Shown: positions 54,307-62,634 of the stretch, piece by piece
Layout of the letters: each line of letters begins with the position of its first letter
Position numbering within the stretch: the first letter of the stretch is position 1
Assembly (NCBI RefSeq): GCF_013760845.1
Contig: NZ_JACDUU010000006.1
Span: 124,001 to 188,000 of the forward strand
DNA: 64,000 nucleotides
Reading direction: 5' to 3'
From: [Anoxybacillus] calidus
GTDB taxonomy: Bacteria > Bacillota > Bacilli > Bacillales > Anoxybacillaceae
Made by a program: the position numbers and the translations under genes
The notes under the pieces: model-generated
Database searches by the model: none
Told to the model about the DNA's origin: nothing
Seen by the model: the letters and a program-made list of their open reading frames with translations, nothing else

Positions 54307-55578
54307 TTATATAAGTAAATTAAATAAATTTCCATCTTTATTCACTTCTTGAAACGGAAAACCTTTTTTCTTCATTCGTTCAATAAGCAGTGCATAGTCT
54401 TCCCGACGCTTTAATTCAATACCAACGAGCGCAGGACCATTTTCTTTATTGTTCTTCTTCGTATATTCAAATCGAGTAATATCATCTGTCGGTCCAAGTA
54501 CCTCGTCTAAAAATTCACGCAACGCTCCGGCACGCTGTGGGAAATTGACGATAAAGTAGTGTTGCAAACCTTCGTAAATCATGGAACGTTCTTTAATTTC
54601 CTGCATGCGTCCAATGTCATTATTGCCGCCGCTAATCACGCAGACGACAGTTTTTCCACGGATTTCTTCTTTGTAAAAATCCAAAGCAGCAATTGGCAAT
54701 GCCCCTGCCGGCTCAACAACAATGGCATTTTCGTTGTACAACTCTAGAATCGTTGTACATACTTTTCCTTCAGGTACCACGACAATGTCATCAATGATGT
54801 CTTTTGTCAAAGCAAATGTTTTTTCCCCTACCGTTTTTACCGCAGCTCCATCGACAAATTTATCAATCTCATCCAAAGTAACGATTTTTCCGTTCTCTAA
54901 CGCCGCCTTCATGGATGGCGCTCCTTCAGGTTCAACACCAATTAGCTTTGTCGAAGCAGAAATGCTCTTGATATAGGTCCCTAAGCCAGAAATGAGTCCT
55001 CCACCGCCGATGCTGGCAAAAACAAAATCAATCGTTTCTTCGCAATCATTGAGTATTTCAACACCAACCGTTCCTTGTCCAGCAATCACATATTCATCAT
55101 CAAATGGATGGATAAACGTTCTCCCTTCACGCTCAGCGCATTCAATCGCTTGATTAAACGAATCATCGAACGTATCTCCGACTAAAATGATTTCGATCAT
55201 GTCCTTTCCAAAAAACTGTACTTGCGACACTTTTTGTCGAGGCGTTGTTGCTGGCATATAAATTTTCCCGTGAACCCCTAATACACGGCACGAATAGGCC
55301 ACTCCTTGCGCATGATTTCCTGCACTTGCACACACAATGCCATTTTTTCGTTCCTCTTTTGTCAAATGTTTCATTCGATTATAAGCACCGCGTATTTTAA
55401 ACGAGCGAACAACTTGTAAATCTTCGCGCTTTAAATAGAGATTGCATTGATAACGTTCGGATAACAATGGGTTTTTTTGCAATGGCGTATGGTATACAAC
55501 ATCTTTTAACGTATGGTGAGCAATTAAAATGTCTTCTACACAAACCGTTCCGCCTTGTCGTTTAAGCTGTTGTTCCAT
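54307..55578 (-). CDS. ilvA: Threonine ammonia-lyase (threonine deaminase)
   Basis: 423 aa. Converts threonine to 2-oxobutanoate, the first committed step to isoleucine. PLP lysine is Lys61 in VVRSFKIRGAYNRM; the cofactor-binding glycine loop is ASIGGGGLISGLG; the second PLP motif is VCVISGGNNDIGRMQEI. The C-terminal 90 residues (from QHYFIVNFPQRAGALREFLD) form a single ACT-like regulatory domain, so this is the short Bacillus-type enzyme with one such domain. A CodY box candidate lies about 90 bases upstream, matching known CodY control of isoleucine synthesis. Confidence 0.95.
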   Translation of the reverse strand: MEQQLKRQGGTVCVEDILIAHHTLKDVVYHTPLQKNPLLSERYQCNLYLKREDLQVVRSFKIRGAYNRMKHLTKEERKNGIVCASAGNHAQGVAYSCRVLGVHGKIYMPATTPRQKVSQVQFFGKDMIEIILVGDTFDDSFNQAIECAEREGRTFIHPFDDEYVIAGQGTVGVEILNDCEETIDFVFASIGGGGLISGLGTYIKSISASTKLIGVEPEGAPSMKAALENGKIVTLDEIDKFVDGAAVKTVGEKTFALTKDIIDDIVVVPEGKVCTTILELYNENAIVVEPAGALPIAALDFYKEEIRGKTVVCVISGGNNDIGRMQEIKERSMIYEGLQHYFIVNFPQRAGALREFLDEVLGPTDDITRFEYTKKNNKENGPALVGIELKRREDYALLIERMKKKGFPFQEVNKDGNLFNLLI

Positions 55579-55668
55579 CTTCCCTTTTCCTTTCTATGTA
55601 GAATTGGCATGATAAAAGTACTGTAATGATTTGTAGATTATATCACAAATCTTAAAAAAGAAAAGGGA

Positions 55669-55683
55669 ATTTTCAAAAAATTT
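55669..55683 (-). promoter_or_regulatory. CodY box candidate upstream of ilvA
   Basis: AATTTTCAAAAAATT matches the CodY consensus AATTTTCWGAAAATT at 14 of 15 positions, 91 bases before the ilvA start. ilvA is a known CodY target in B. subtilis. Confidence 0.6.
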
Positions 55684-55782
55684 TATTAAAATTTTATTTC
55701 TTAGTATCCAAATGTCCCTTTTACGATAATTAATTTGTTCTTTACCACCATTTTTAATTAACCAAGTAATAAGTTATAAAAA

Positions 55783-55875
55783 CGAGACTGACCCCAATGC
55801 AAAGTGTCAGCCTCCACAACACAATAAAACGAACGATCATCCACGTTAGGTCAGACACTTATGTGTCCAGTCCCC
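55783..55875. repeat. R1 dispersed inverted repeat, copy h
   Basis: GAGACTGACCCC, GCAAAGTGTCAGCC, then TTAGGTCAGACACTTATG and CCAGTCCCC. It ends at the dfrA stop codon; the inner arms CACAACACAAT are not well paired in this copy. Confidence 0.83.
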
Positions 55876-56364
55876 TTATCGTTTTCTTTCGTATACGAGA
55901 AAGTAATAATCATATGGATTTTTCTCATCTTTCGGGCCCTTTTCACACGAAACAAGCTGCCACTGGCTTTCATCGAAAGGAGGAAAAAACGTATCTCCTG
56001 GAAATTCTGCTTCAATTTTCGTAATATAAAGCCGATCAGCAAATGGAAGTGTTTCTTTAAAAATTTCCGCTCCACCAATGATAAAAACTTCATCCTTCTT
56101 CTCTGCCGCAAGCTGCTTTATGTCTTCTACCGAATGGATGATCGTGCAATTTTCCTTCGTGAATGATGGATTGCGTGTTACAATTACATTTTCCCGTCCT
56201 GGCAATACGCGACCAATCGACTCAAACGTTTTGCGCCCCATGACGATGGTGTGTCCCATCGTCACTTTTTTAAAATAAGCAAGATCAGCCGGAAGATGCC
56301 ATGGAAGCTGATTATTTTTGCCGATGACACGATTGCGGTCCATTGCCACTAATAGTGAAATCAT
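55876..56364 (-). CDS. dfrA: Dihydrofolate reductase
   Basis: 162 aa. Reduces dihydrofolate with NADPH to regenerate the folate used by thymidylate synthase. Seen: MISLLVAMDRNRVIGKNNQL, PWHLPADLAYFKKVTMG with the catalytic Asp27, IVMGRKTFESIG (NADPH site), and FIIGGAEIFKETLPFADRLY. It lies downstream of thyA on the same strand, separated by 266 bases containing several hairpins; in B. subtilis thyB and dfrA are also paired. Ribosome site TAAGGTGGG before the ATG. Confidence 0.96.
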   Translation of the reverse strand: MISLLVAMDRNRVIGKNNQLPWHLPADLAYFKKVTMGHTIVMGRKTFESIGRVLPGRENVIVTRNPSFTKENCTIIHSVEDIKQLAAEKKDEVFIIGGAEIFKETLPFADRLYITKIEAEFPGDTFFPPFDESQWQLVSCEKGPKDEKNPYDYYFLVYERKR

Positions 56365-56464
56365 GTTTATCCCACCTTAACAAATGATTTTATACCAGGT
56401 GTGTTGATTAACCAATAAAATCTATATAAAGAAGATAAAGAAGGTTTATTTAAGTAGCTTTTCT

Positions 56465-56600
56465 GCCGAAGTCAGCTAAGCGAAACGCTTAGCTGACTGG
56501 GCATGCGCCCACATTCCTAACCCGAACGGAGAACGCTTTACGGACAAATGTATTTGGCGCTCTCGTTCGGATATCCCGACAGAGAAGCGTGAATCACCAA
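56465..56600 (-). other. Hairpin-rich intergenic element between thyA and dfrA
   Basis: Contains a perfect 12-bp palindrome GTCAGCTAAGCG / CGCTTAGCTGAC around AAA (56472-56498), TGGGC / GCCCA just after it, and a longer arm pair CCGAACGAGA-like (CCGAACGGAGA and TCTCGTTCGG, 56522-56574). No T tract follows, so it is not a simple terminator. It is more GC-rich than its neighbours. It could stabilise or process the thyA-dfrA message. Confidence 0.55.
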
Positions 56601-56630
56601 GAAAATAGTTATAAACAACAATCATGGATT

Positions 56631-57425
56631 TTATACTGCTACAGGGGCTTTAATATGCGGATGAGGATCATAGTCGACAATTTCGAAATCCTCAAATTTG
56701 TAGTCAAAAATCGAATCCGGCTTTCGTTTGATCACAAGCTTTGGCAATGGACGAGGCTCTCTTGTTAATTGAAGTTTTGCCTGTTCAATATGATTAAGGT
56801 ACAAGTGCACATCTCCGCCTGTGAAAATGAGCTCTCCCACTTCCAGGTCACATTGTTGCGCAATCATATGCGTTAAAAGAGCATAACTCGCAATATTAAA
56901 CGGCAAGCCTAAAAACGTGTCGACAGAACGCTGCTGCCACATGCATGAAAGCTTCCCGTCAGCCACATAAAATTGAAAGGCATAATGGCAAGGTGGGAGT
57001 TTCATTTTATCAATTTCCGCTACGTTCCATGCGCTAACGAGCAAGCGCCGTGAATTCGGATTGGTTTTAATTTGCTCAATCACTTCACTAATTTGGTCAA
57101 TCGTTTGGCCGTCTGCCCCTTTCCAAGAACGCCATTGCGCACCATAAACAGGGCCTAAGTCACCGTTTTCATCCGCCCATTCATCCCAAATTGTCACACC
57201 GTTTTCCTGTAAATATTTAATATTTGTATCACCGCTTAAAAACCACAATAATTCATGAATAATAGAACGAATATGTAATTTTTTTGTTGTTAATAACGGA
57301 AATCCTTTTTGAAGATCAAAGCGAAGTTGTCTTCCGAAGACAGAAAGGGTACCTGTTCCTGTTCTGTCATCTTTTTTTACCCCATTTTCTAAAATATCAT
57401 TAAGCAAATCTAAGTACTGTTTCAT
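56631..57425 (-). CDS. thyA: Thymidylate synthase (ThyA type)
   Basis: 264 aa, the compact ThyA form. Makes dTMP from dUMP with methylene-tetrahydrofolate. Catalytic Cys146 in [20 protein letters not shown]; also [41 protein letters not shown], the folate site [20 protein letters not shown] and C-terminal [10 protein letters not shown]. subtilis would call the protein of this size and neighbourhood ThyB. It lies upstream of dfrA and next to a secreted protease gene. AGGTGATTAC before the ATG serves as ribosome site. Confidence 0.96.
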   Translation of the reverse strand: MKQYLDLLNDILENGVKKDDRTGTGTLSVFGRQLRFDLQKGFPLLTTKKLHIRSIIHELLWFLSGDTNIKYLQENGVTIWDEWADENGDLGPVYGAQWRSWKGADGQTIDQISEVIEQIKTNPNSRRLLVSAWNVAEIDKMKLPPCHYAFQFYVADGKLSCMWQQRSVDTFLGLPFNIASYALLTHMIAQQCDLEVGELIFTGGDVHLYLNHIEQAKLQLTREPRPLPKLVIKRKPDSIFDYKFEDFEIVDYDPHPHIKAPVAV

Positions 57426-57475
57426 GTAATCACCTCTATGTACGTTCTAAACAATTCGTTCTTTTTCATGATAAA

Positions 57476-57509
57476 CGAAAAAGGACTCGATTGTCGATGG
57501 CGAGTCCTA
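57476..57509 (-). terminator. Terminator of the lethal-factor-like gene
   Basis: AGGACTCG / CGAGTCCT stem (57482-57489, 57501-57508) followed on the minus strand by TTTTTCG. It overlaps the stop codon. Confidence 0.85.
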
Positions 57510-58196
57510 CTTTTCAAGATTTTTTATATATTGATACGTCAAAGGTGCTGTCTTTTTTAACTGCTGCCTCGTTTCTTCGTTATAGTAATACATGGCGAAA
57601 CTTTCTGCAAAATATTCTTCTGGATAGTTAAGAAAATATGAATTTCCTGAAAACAGATGGTGTGCTTCCTTTCTCCATATCTCTAAAAAACGCGGTTGGG
57701 AACGAATGCCGTTAAAGACGATGCTGTCAACAGAATGAGCAAGCTCATGAAGTTCAAGATTAATAGAACCGTGTCCTTTTCCTCGCTCGCTATGACCGAT
57801 TTTCACTAAAACAATGTGAGTACCTCCCATACCAGGAACATCATCCCAAGTAAAATCAGCAAACAAGTAACCGCGTGGATGTTTGCCATGTAAATGTGCT
57901 GCTATTCTTTCATCGGTTATTTTTCCTGTAAAAAGCTTAACATATATACGTTTAGCGGCTATTTTGCGTAAAATAGACGGATGAATATGCTCGATCGTCT
58001 TAATAATTTTTAATGCCTCGTTTTGATTAAACTTTTGTTCTGGTAAAACAATAATCTTTTGGATGGGAGCATCTGAAGAAAAAAAAGAATGAAGCTTACT
58101 ATCTTCTAATAAGATTCCCTGTGATGGAAAAGGATGAGAAAAAGAAGTTAATGGAATGATGAGTAATATACTAAGAAGTAGATTGATATAACGCAT
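57507..58196 (-). CDS. Secreted anthrax-lethal-factor-like zinc metallopeptidase
   Basis: 229 aa with a Sec signal peptide (MRYINLLLSILLIIPLTSFS, cut near residue 20-25). Zinc motif HELAH at 150-154 (LELHELAHSVDSIVFNGIRS) and a downstream E in NYPEEYFAESFAMYYYNEET (about 190-209) give the HExxH plus E-x-x-x-E arrangement of the ATLF domain (PF07737), the catalytic fold of anthrax lethal factor; the 100 residues before it include KHPRGYLFADFTWDDVPGMG. It has no PA-binding or toxin-delivery parts, so it is a housekeeping or spore-related secreted protease rather than a toxin. Weak ribosome site; own terminator. Confidence 0.82.
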   Translation of the reverse strand: MRYINLLLSILLIIPLTSFSHPFPSQGILLEDSKLHSFFSSDAPIQKIIVLPEQKFNQNEALKIIKTIEHIHPSILRKIAAKRIYVKLFTGKITDERIAAHLHGKHPRGYLFADFTWDDVPGMGGTHIVLVKIGHSERGKGHGSINLELHELAHSVDSIVFNGIRSQPRFLEIWRKEAHHLFSGNSYFLNYPEEYFAESFAMYYYNEETRQQLKKTAPLTYQYIKNLEK

Positions 58197-58365
58197 GATG
58201 AATATCCCCTATCTTATGTTGTTGGTGTATACGGGATTAGGAAATATTAAAACAGAGAATGGTTTCAATACTTTACTAGAATTATAACATAATGAAAGAA
58301 ATGAAAGCATGGACAAAGAAACAGGTAAATCATGGATCCACATACATGATCAGCTTTACCATAAA

Positions 58366-58408
58366 CAAAAATGGAGCTGATCCCAATCAATGAATCAGCC
58401 CCATTTTA
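58366..58408 (-). terminator. Terminator of the glutamate/dicarboxylate symporter gene
   Basis: AAAATGGAGCTGAT / ATCAGCCCCATTTT stem with T tract on the minus strand (and A/T tract on both sides, so usable in both directions). The inner GCTGAT / ATCAGC core recalls the ends of R1 elements. Confidence 0.87.
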
Positions 58409-58416
58409 TCATTCGT

Positions 58417-59682
58417 TTATGCACTTTTTAGTGTTTCTTCAATGTACTTTTTAGCCTTTCCTCCATTAAATTGACCTTCCCACTTCGACATAACAATAGC
58501 CGCTAAAGCATTACCGACTACGTTAACAGCTGTACGCGCCATGTCTAAAATTCGGTCAATTCCAGCAATAAACGCCAATCCTTCTACCGGAATACCTACC
58601 GTACCTAATGTCGCAAGCAGTACAACGAAAGACACGCCTGGTACGCCAGCAATTCCTTTTGACGTTACCATCAATACTAACACGAGAGAAAGTTGCTCAG
58701 AAATAGACAGATCAATTCCATATAACTGGGCGATAAAAATCGCTGCTAATGCTTGATACAATGTAGAACCATCTAAGTTAAATGAGTATCCTGTTGGAAT
58801 AACAAAAGAGGTAATCGCTTTTGGACATCCCAATTTTTCCATTTTCTCCATAATCTTTGGCAATACCGTTTCTGAACTTGCTGTACTGTAAGCTAGCACT
58901 AGTTCATCCTTTAAAATTTTAATAAGGTGAATCAAGTTTACTCCAACTAATTTGGCAACCATTCCAAGTACAACCAACACGAAGAAAATCATCGTTCCAT
59001 AGACGAGAATCACTAATTTACTTAACGGAATAAGCGATTGTACACCGAATTTAGAAACCGTTACACCAATTAATGCGAAAACACCAAACGGAGCAAATTT
59101 CATAATTTGATTTGTCACATAAAACATCGCTTCTGCGGTTCCTTGGAAAAACTGTAACACCGGTTTTCCTTTTTCACCAATCGCTGCAACTCCTAAACCA
59201 AACATGACAGAGAAGAAAATAATCGCGAGCATGTCGCCATTTGTTAATGATTCAAAAATATTCTTTGGAACAACATTGACAAAGGTGTCCATCATGGAGT
59301 GGCTTTGCACTTCATTGGTTGTATCTACATAACTTTGAATATCCGTTTTTTCTAATGTTTTCATATTGACGCCTGCGCCAGGCTGAAAGATGTTGGCCGC
59401 TAGCAAACCAACTACAATCGCAATAGTCGTAATAATTTCAAAATAAATAATCGTTTTCCCACCGAGTTTTCCTAGTTTCTTTACATCTCCAACACCAGCA
59501 ACACCAACAACTAGACTGGAAATCACAATCGGAATCACAATCATCTTAATGAGACGAAGAAAAATGTCTCCAATTGGCTGCAAATAAGTTTGAACAGCTG
59601 GATTTCCGTAAAAAATTGCCCCAACAGCGATACCAGCAATTAATCCAATAAAAATTTGCCATGCTAAACTAATTCTTTTCAT
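58417..59682 (-). CDS. gltT: Dicarboxylate/amino acid:cation symporter (GltT/GltP family)
   Basis: 421 aa of the DAACS (glutamate transporter-like) family. Eight helices and two re-entrant loops; seen: FLRLIKMIVIPIVISSLVVG (about 42-61), the serine-rich loop AYSTASSETVLPKIMEKMEK (HP1), FVIPTGYSFNLDGSTLYQAL (cation/substrate site in TM7), GIAGVPGVSFVVLLATLG (HP2) and DRILDMARTAVNVVGNALAA (TM8). Takes up glutamate/aspartate or dicarboxylates with H+ or Na+. Symbol marks the likely B. subtilis orthologue; GltP is an alternative. GGGGGGTC precedes the ATG. Confidence 0.9.
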   Translation of the reverse strand: MKRISLAWQIFIGLIAGIAVGAIFYGNPAVQTYLQPIGDIFLRLIKMIVIPIVISSLVVGVAGVGDVKKLGKLGGKTIIYFEIITTIAIVVGLLAANIFQPGAGVNMKTLEKTDIQSYVDTTNEVQSHSMMDTFVNVVPKNIFESLTNGDMLAIIFFSVMFGLGVAAIGEKGKPVLQFFQGTAEAMFYVTNQIMKFAPFGVFALIGVTVSKFGVQSLIPLSKLVILVYGTMIFFVLVVLGMVAKLVGVNLIHLIKILKDELVLAYSTASSETVLPKIMEKMEKLGCPKAITSFVIPTGYSFNLDGSTLYQALAAIFIAQLYGIDLSISEQLSLVLVLMVTSKGIAGVPGVSFVVLLATLGTVGIPVEGLAFIAGIDRILDMARTAVNVVGNALAAIVMSKWEGQFNGGKAKKYIEETLKSA

Positions 59683-60051
59683 TTATTGACCCCCCTTTAG
59701 TCTAACCAATAATGTGGTAATACTTATTTTGATAAGTAATTTAATTAAAATTAAATTACTTAAAAATTCAAAACTAAACATATAAACTTTCTCGTTAATA
59801 TTCAGTCGTTCACCTATTAAATAAATAATAGTTAACAGACTGTACAATAACGATTGTTTAAGACACATCAATAAATATGTTAATAAAACTTTAGAAAATT
59901 GTAAATAAATTTTTAAAAAAACGTTGAAATATGTCGAAAAAAATAAAGGAAATGGAGGAAGTAATTATTTTATTTCTATAATCTTGACTTAAATGCAGTT
60001 AAGTACTCTAATACTCAAAAAATCTATTCGTTTTATGATAAAAATAAAAAT
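59683..60051. other. AT-rich intergenic region upstream of gltT
   Basis: Very AT-rich leader of the symporter gene. No second gene or repeat-family member. Confidence 0.5.
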
Positions 60052-60099
60052 CAAAAACACCTTTCATCATAATAGTTCGTGAGGGAAGGTGTTTTTTTG
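60052..60099 (-). terminator. Terminator of the aminotransferase-ypjP unit
   Basis: AAACACCTT / AAGGTGTTT stem with long loop; T tracts on both strands, so it can act in both directions. It lies 109 bases after the ypjP stop. Confidence 0.75.
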
Positions 60100-60207
60100 A
60101 GAAAATAAATGGTATGGACAATCACTTCTTTCTAAAAGCCTGATTCTATGAAACTTTAAAAAATTACATCGACTACGTCATCATTCTCTTTTAGGAAATC
60201 TCTTCTC

Positions 60208-60792
60208 TTAACTCATCCATTTCGGCGGTGTGTTTTTTGCCCAATAAATTCGCCCTAATTCATAATGGGTTTGAAACGAATCATGATAAGTATGGTAATG
60301 GAAATTAAACCAGTAACCGTCTTGCGGCGGATGGTCACGTCTTACATGAAATCTTACAATATCCTTTCCGCTTGTTTTATCATATATATGGAAAATCTTT
60401 TCACCGATACCCCCGGAAGGCTTTTCTGTAATCGCTAAATGAACTAACTTTTCTTCTGGATATTGCTCCGCTAAAGATACTAGTACTTCTTCAATGCGCG
60501 GCAAAATGACTTCATTAAATTCATCTTCAATGACAGGTAAAATTTTTCCACCGAATTTTTCATAAGATTGGACAACCGCTTTTTCCATTGTTTGCTGTAC
60601 AAATTCCTCCCGTGTAAGTACACGGACATATTCCGCTTTTGTATTCCTTTGTGAAACAACCGCTGCATCGAATGAAGAATCATCTGCTTTTGCTTCATCA
60701 ACTAATAATGAAGCAGGCGGTGTTACTAATCCAAACGTTAACGTCGTAATTAAGACAACAAGCGATTTACGAAGCCATCTTGGAAGATACAC
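60208..60792 (-). CDS. ypjP: YpjP family protein
   Basis: 194 aa with an N-terminal hydrophobic segment (SLVVLITTLTFGLVTPPASL, about 10-29), either an uncleaved anchor or a signal peptide. The family-typical C terminus is present: HVRRDHPPQDGYWFNFHYHT and HYELGRIYWAKNTPPKW. Function unknown. In B. subtilis ypjP adjoins thyB; here the lethal-factor-like and symporter genes lie between them. It is separated by 29 bases from the upstream aminotransferase gene, so the two are probably co-transcribed. Confidence 0.9.
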   Translation of the reverse strand: MYLPRWLRKSLVVLITTLTFGLVTPPASLLVDEAKADDSSFDAAVVSQRNTKAEYVRVLTREEFVQQTMEKAVVQSYEKFGGKILPVIEDEFNEVILPRIEEVLVSLAEQYPEEKLVHLAITEKPSGGIGEKIFHIYDKTSGKDIVRFHVRRDHPPQDGYWFNFHYHTYHDSFQTHYELGRIYWAKNTPPKWMS

Positions 60793-60821
60793 ACGAATTC
60801 ACTCCTTTCTAATGTTTAGCG

Positions 60822-61988
60822 TTAAAAAATGCCGCTGCTTGCTAAATTGACAATAGCTTGGCGAATTTTTGCTTCATCCTGTACAAGGGCAATGCGCACA
60901 ACCCCCTCTCCATGCGGACCAAAGGCTTGTCCAGGCGTAACAACAACATTCGCCTTATCGATAAGAGCGTAAGCAAAATCAGTAGATGTCCATCCCCTTG
61001 GAACTTCCGCCCAGACAAACATGCTTGCTTTCGGGCTATCGACTTTCCAGCCAATGGACGCAAGCCCTTCTACTAATCGATCTCTGCGGGATTGATAAAT
61101 TTGGCGGTTCTGTTCGCAAAAAGCAGCCCCCTTTCTTAACGCGGCCGCCGCTGCTTTTTGAATTGGCAAAAATACGCCGTAATCAAGATTCGATTTTAAA
61201 TTGGCTAACGCTTGGATGATTTGCTTATTGCCGCATAAATATCCGATGCGGCATCCTGCCATGTTAAAACTTTTTGAAAGGGAGTTCATTTCTACACCGA
61301 CTTCTTTAGCCCCATCAATGGACAAAAAGCTTAGCGGTTTATGACCATCATAATACAATTCAGAATAGGCAAAATCATGAAGAATGATAACATCATATTT
61401 TTGGGCAAACGCAATCACCTCTTTAAAAAACGATTCCGTAGCTAGTGCTGGAACAGGGTTTCCTGGAAAGTTTAAAATCATCATTTTGGCCCGCTCTGCT
61501 ATATGAGCCGGTATGCTCGAAAGGTCCGGCAAAAACTTATTTTCTTTTCGAAGCGGCATAAAATACGGAACAGCTCCCGCCATGGCAATGCCCGTTGCAT
61601 AAGCAGTATATCCCGGATCAGGCACAAGAATGACATCTCCCGGATCGGCAAAAACCATTGGAAAATGAACAAGACCATCTTGCGACCCCATTAAACATAA
61701 CACTTCTGTTTCTTTATTTAGTTTTACATTGTAGGTAGTGCTGTAATAATCCGCAACCGCTTCATGAAATTCATTCGTACCAGAAAGGGCATAACCGTAT
61801 TGGTTTTCCTCTTTTACAAACGTTTCCAATGTATCCATCACAAATGCCGGTGGCGGTAAATCTGGACTGCCAATGCTTAAATCAATCATTTCACAACCTT
61901 GAGAAATTTTTGTTTGTTTATATGCGGCTAATTCGCTGAAAACGGACGTACCAAATGCTTTCATTCGCTCAGAAAGTGTAATTCTCAT
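60822..61988 (-). CDS. PLP-dependent class I/II aminotransferase
   Basis: 388 aa fold-type I aminotransferase of the LL-diaminopimelate/alanine aminotransferase-like group. Seen: LSIGSPDLPPPAFVMDTLET, YALSGTNEFHEAVADYY, GSQDGLVHFPMVF (cofactor phosphate site), LNFPGNPVPALATE, DFAYSELYYDGHKPLSFLSI, the PLP lysine in NSLSKSFNMAGCRIGYLCGN and the C-terminal RIAL. Substrate specificity cannot be read; PatA-like is possible. ATG at 61988 follows GGGGGAGAAATA. First gene of a probable unit with ypjP. Confidence 0.88.
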   Translation of the reverse strand: MRITLSERMKAFGTSVFSELAAYKQTKISQGCEMIDLSIGSPDLPPPAFVMDTLETFVKEENQYGYALSGTNEFHEAVADYYSTTYNVKLNKETEVLCLMGSQDGLVHFPMVFADPGDVILVPDPGYTAYATGIAMAGAVPYFMPLRKENKFLPDLSSIPAHIAERAKMMILNFPGNPVPALATESFFKEVIAFAQKYDVIILHDFAYSELYYDGHKPLSFLSIDGAKEVGVEMNSLSKSFNMAGCRIGYLCGNKQIIQALANLKSNLDYGVFLPIQKAAAAALRKGAAFCEQNRQIYQSRRDRLVEGLASIGWKVDSPKASMFVWAEVPRGWTSTDFAYALIDKANVVVTPGQAFGPHGEGVVRIALVQDEAKIRQAIVNLASSGIF

Positions 61989-62146
61989 TATTTCTCCCCC
62001 TAATACAAACTGACCGTGAATTTACTATGTATAATTCTTCAATTTGACACATACTACGATTATAAGCAATAGAAAGTTTCATTCCCCTTACATTTTCAGT
62101 TTACCATATTTTCTGTAAATTTCACGTGAAGAAAGGACGGAGAAAG

Positions 62147-62221
62147 ATGAATACGGTTTTTATATTTCTTTGTTTCGTTACGATCATTTACAATATTGCG
62201 AACTGTTTCATTGACTCATAA
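62147..62221 (+). CDS. Possible 24-aa membrane peptide
   Basis: An ATG with GGACGGAG 5 bases upstream opens a 24-codon frame (MNTVFIFLCFVTIIYNIANC and FIDS), which is a single hydrophobic helix. It stops exactly at the edge of repeat R1-i, as other real genes here do. Family unknown; could be spurious. Confidence 0.35.
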   Translation: MNTVFIFLCFVTIIYNIANCFIDS

Positions 62222-62222
62222 A

Positions 62223-62314
62223 AAAGAGGATGACCTAAAGCAAAGTGTCCGACCCCACGATATGATATATCGTGTTTTTTACATGAGGTCAGACACTTTA
62301 TAGGTCATCCTCTT
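62223..62314. repeat. R1 dispersed inverted repeat, copy i
   Basis: AAGAGGATGACC, AAAGCAAAGTGTCCGACCCC, ACGATATGATATATCGT, GAGGTCAGACACTTTATAGG, TCATCCTCTT. Ends and middle pair well: outer stem AAGAGGATGACCTA with TAGGTCATCCTCTT is perfect over 14 bases. It touches the stop codon of the gene at 62315. Confidence 0.9.
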
Positions 62315-62446
62315 TTAACTTTGTTTTGTTTTTTTACGGGCTGAATCCTGCTCATACGTCCCTGTTTCTGTTGTTGTCGTTCCTTGTCCTTGAACTTCTG
62401 GTGAACTCAATCCTGTCTTCGATGGGTCTTTACGGTGTTTTGGCAT
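62315..62446 (-). CDS. Small hydrophilic protein, YuzL- or SASP-like
   Basis: 43 aa (MPKHRKDPSKTGLSSPEVQG, then QGTTTTETGTYEQDSARKKT, KQS). Highly polar, no aromatic core, basic ends: the composition of small acid-soluble spore or YuzL-like proteins. The GLSSPEVQGQGTTT stretch looks conserved to me and fits YuzL as I remember it, but I could not verify this. Start at 62446 follows GGAGG at 8 bases; an in-frame ATG two codons upstream overlaps that site. The stop touches repeat R1-i. Confidence 0.6.
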   Translation of the reverse strand: MPKHRKDPSKTGLSSPEVQGQGTTTTETGTYEQDSARKKTKQS

Positions 62447-62493
62447 TTTCATCACCTCCACACATTAAATTCCCCTAAAATTTTCTCTTCATA

Positions 62494-62634
62494 CTAATCA
62501 GCGATCGCCTTGAATATTTTCAATGTAAACCGAATTAAGGAAGGAAACAGCTCAACCATGATATTACCGACAAATTCAACGAACAAATCATGCATCATGC
62601 TCCGGCTGTTTCGCTTTTTGTCATCTTTATTCAT
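62494..62634 (-). CDS. Small protein of unknown function, coupled to ypiP
   Basis: 46 aa (MNKDDKKRNSRSMMHDLFVE, then FVGNIMVELFPSLIRFTLKI, FKAIAD): charged head and an amphipathic or hydrophobic tail that could lie on or in the membrane. GGAGGAG lies 5 bases before the ATG, inside the end of ypiP, and the genes overlap by 8 bases, so translation is coupled. The longer frame to 62712 runs inside ypiP and is rejected. Family not recognised. Confidence 0.6.
   Translation of the reverse strand: MNKDDKKRNSRSMMHDLFVEFVGNIMVELFPSLIRFTLKIFKAIAD

Noticed and set aside
55580-55790. T-box or other riboswitch before ilvA
   Set aside because: No T-box sequence (TGGNACCGCG) or specifier hairpin is visible; a CodY box explains control better.
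57507-58196. A virulence toxin related to anthrax
   Set aside because: Only the protease fold is shared; there is no receptor-carrier-binding domain or toxin neighbourhood, and the gene sits among core metabolism genes.
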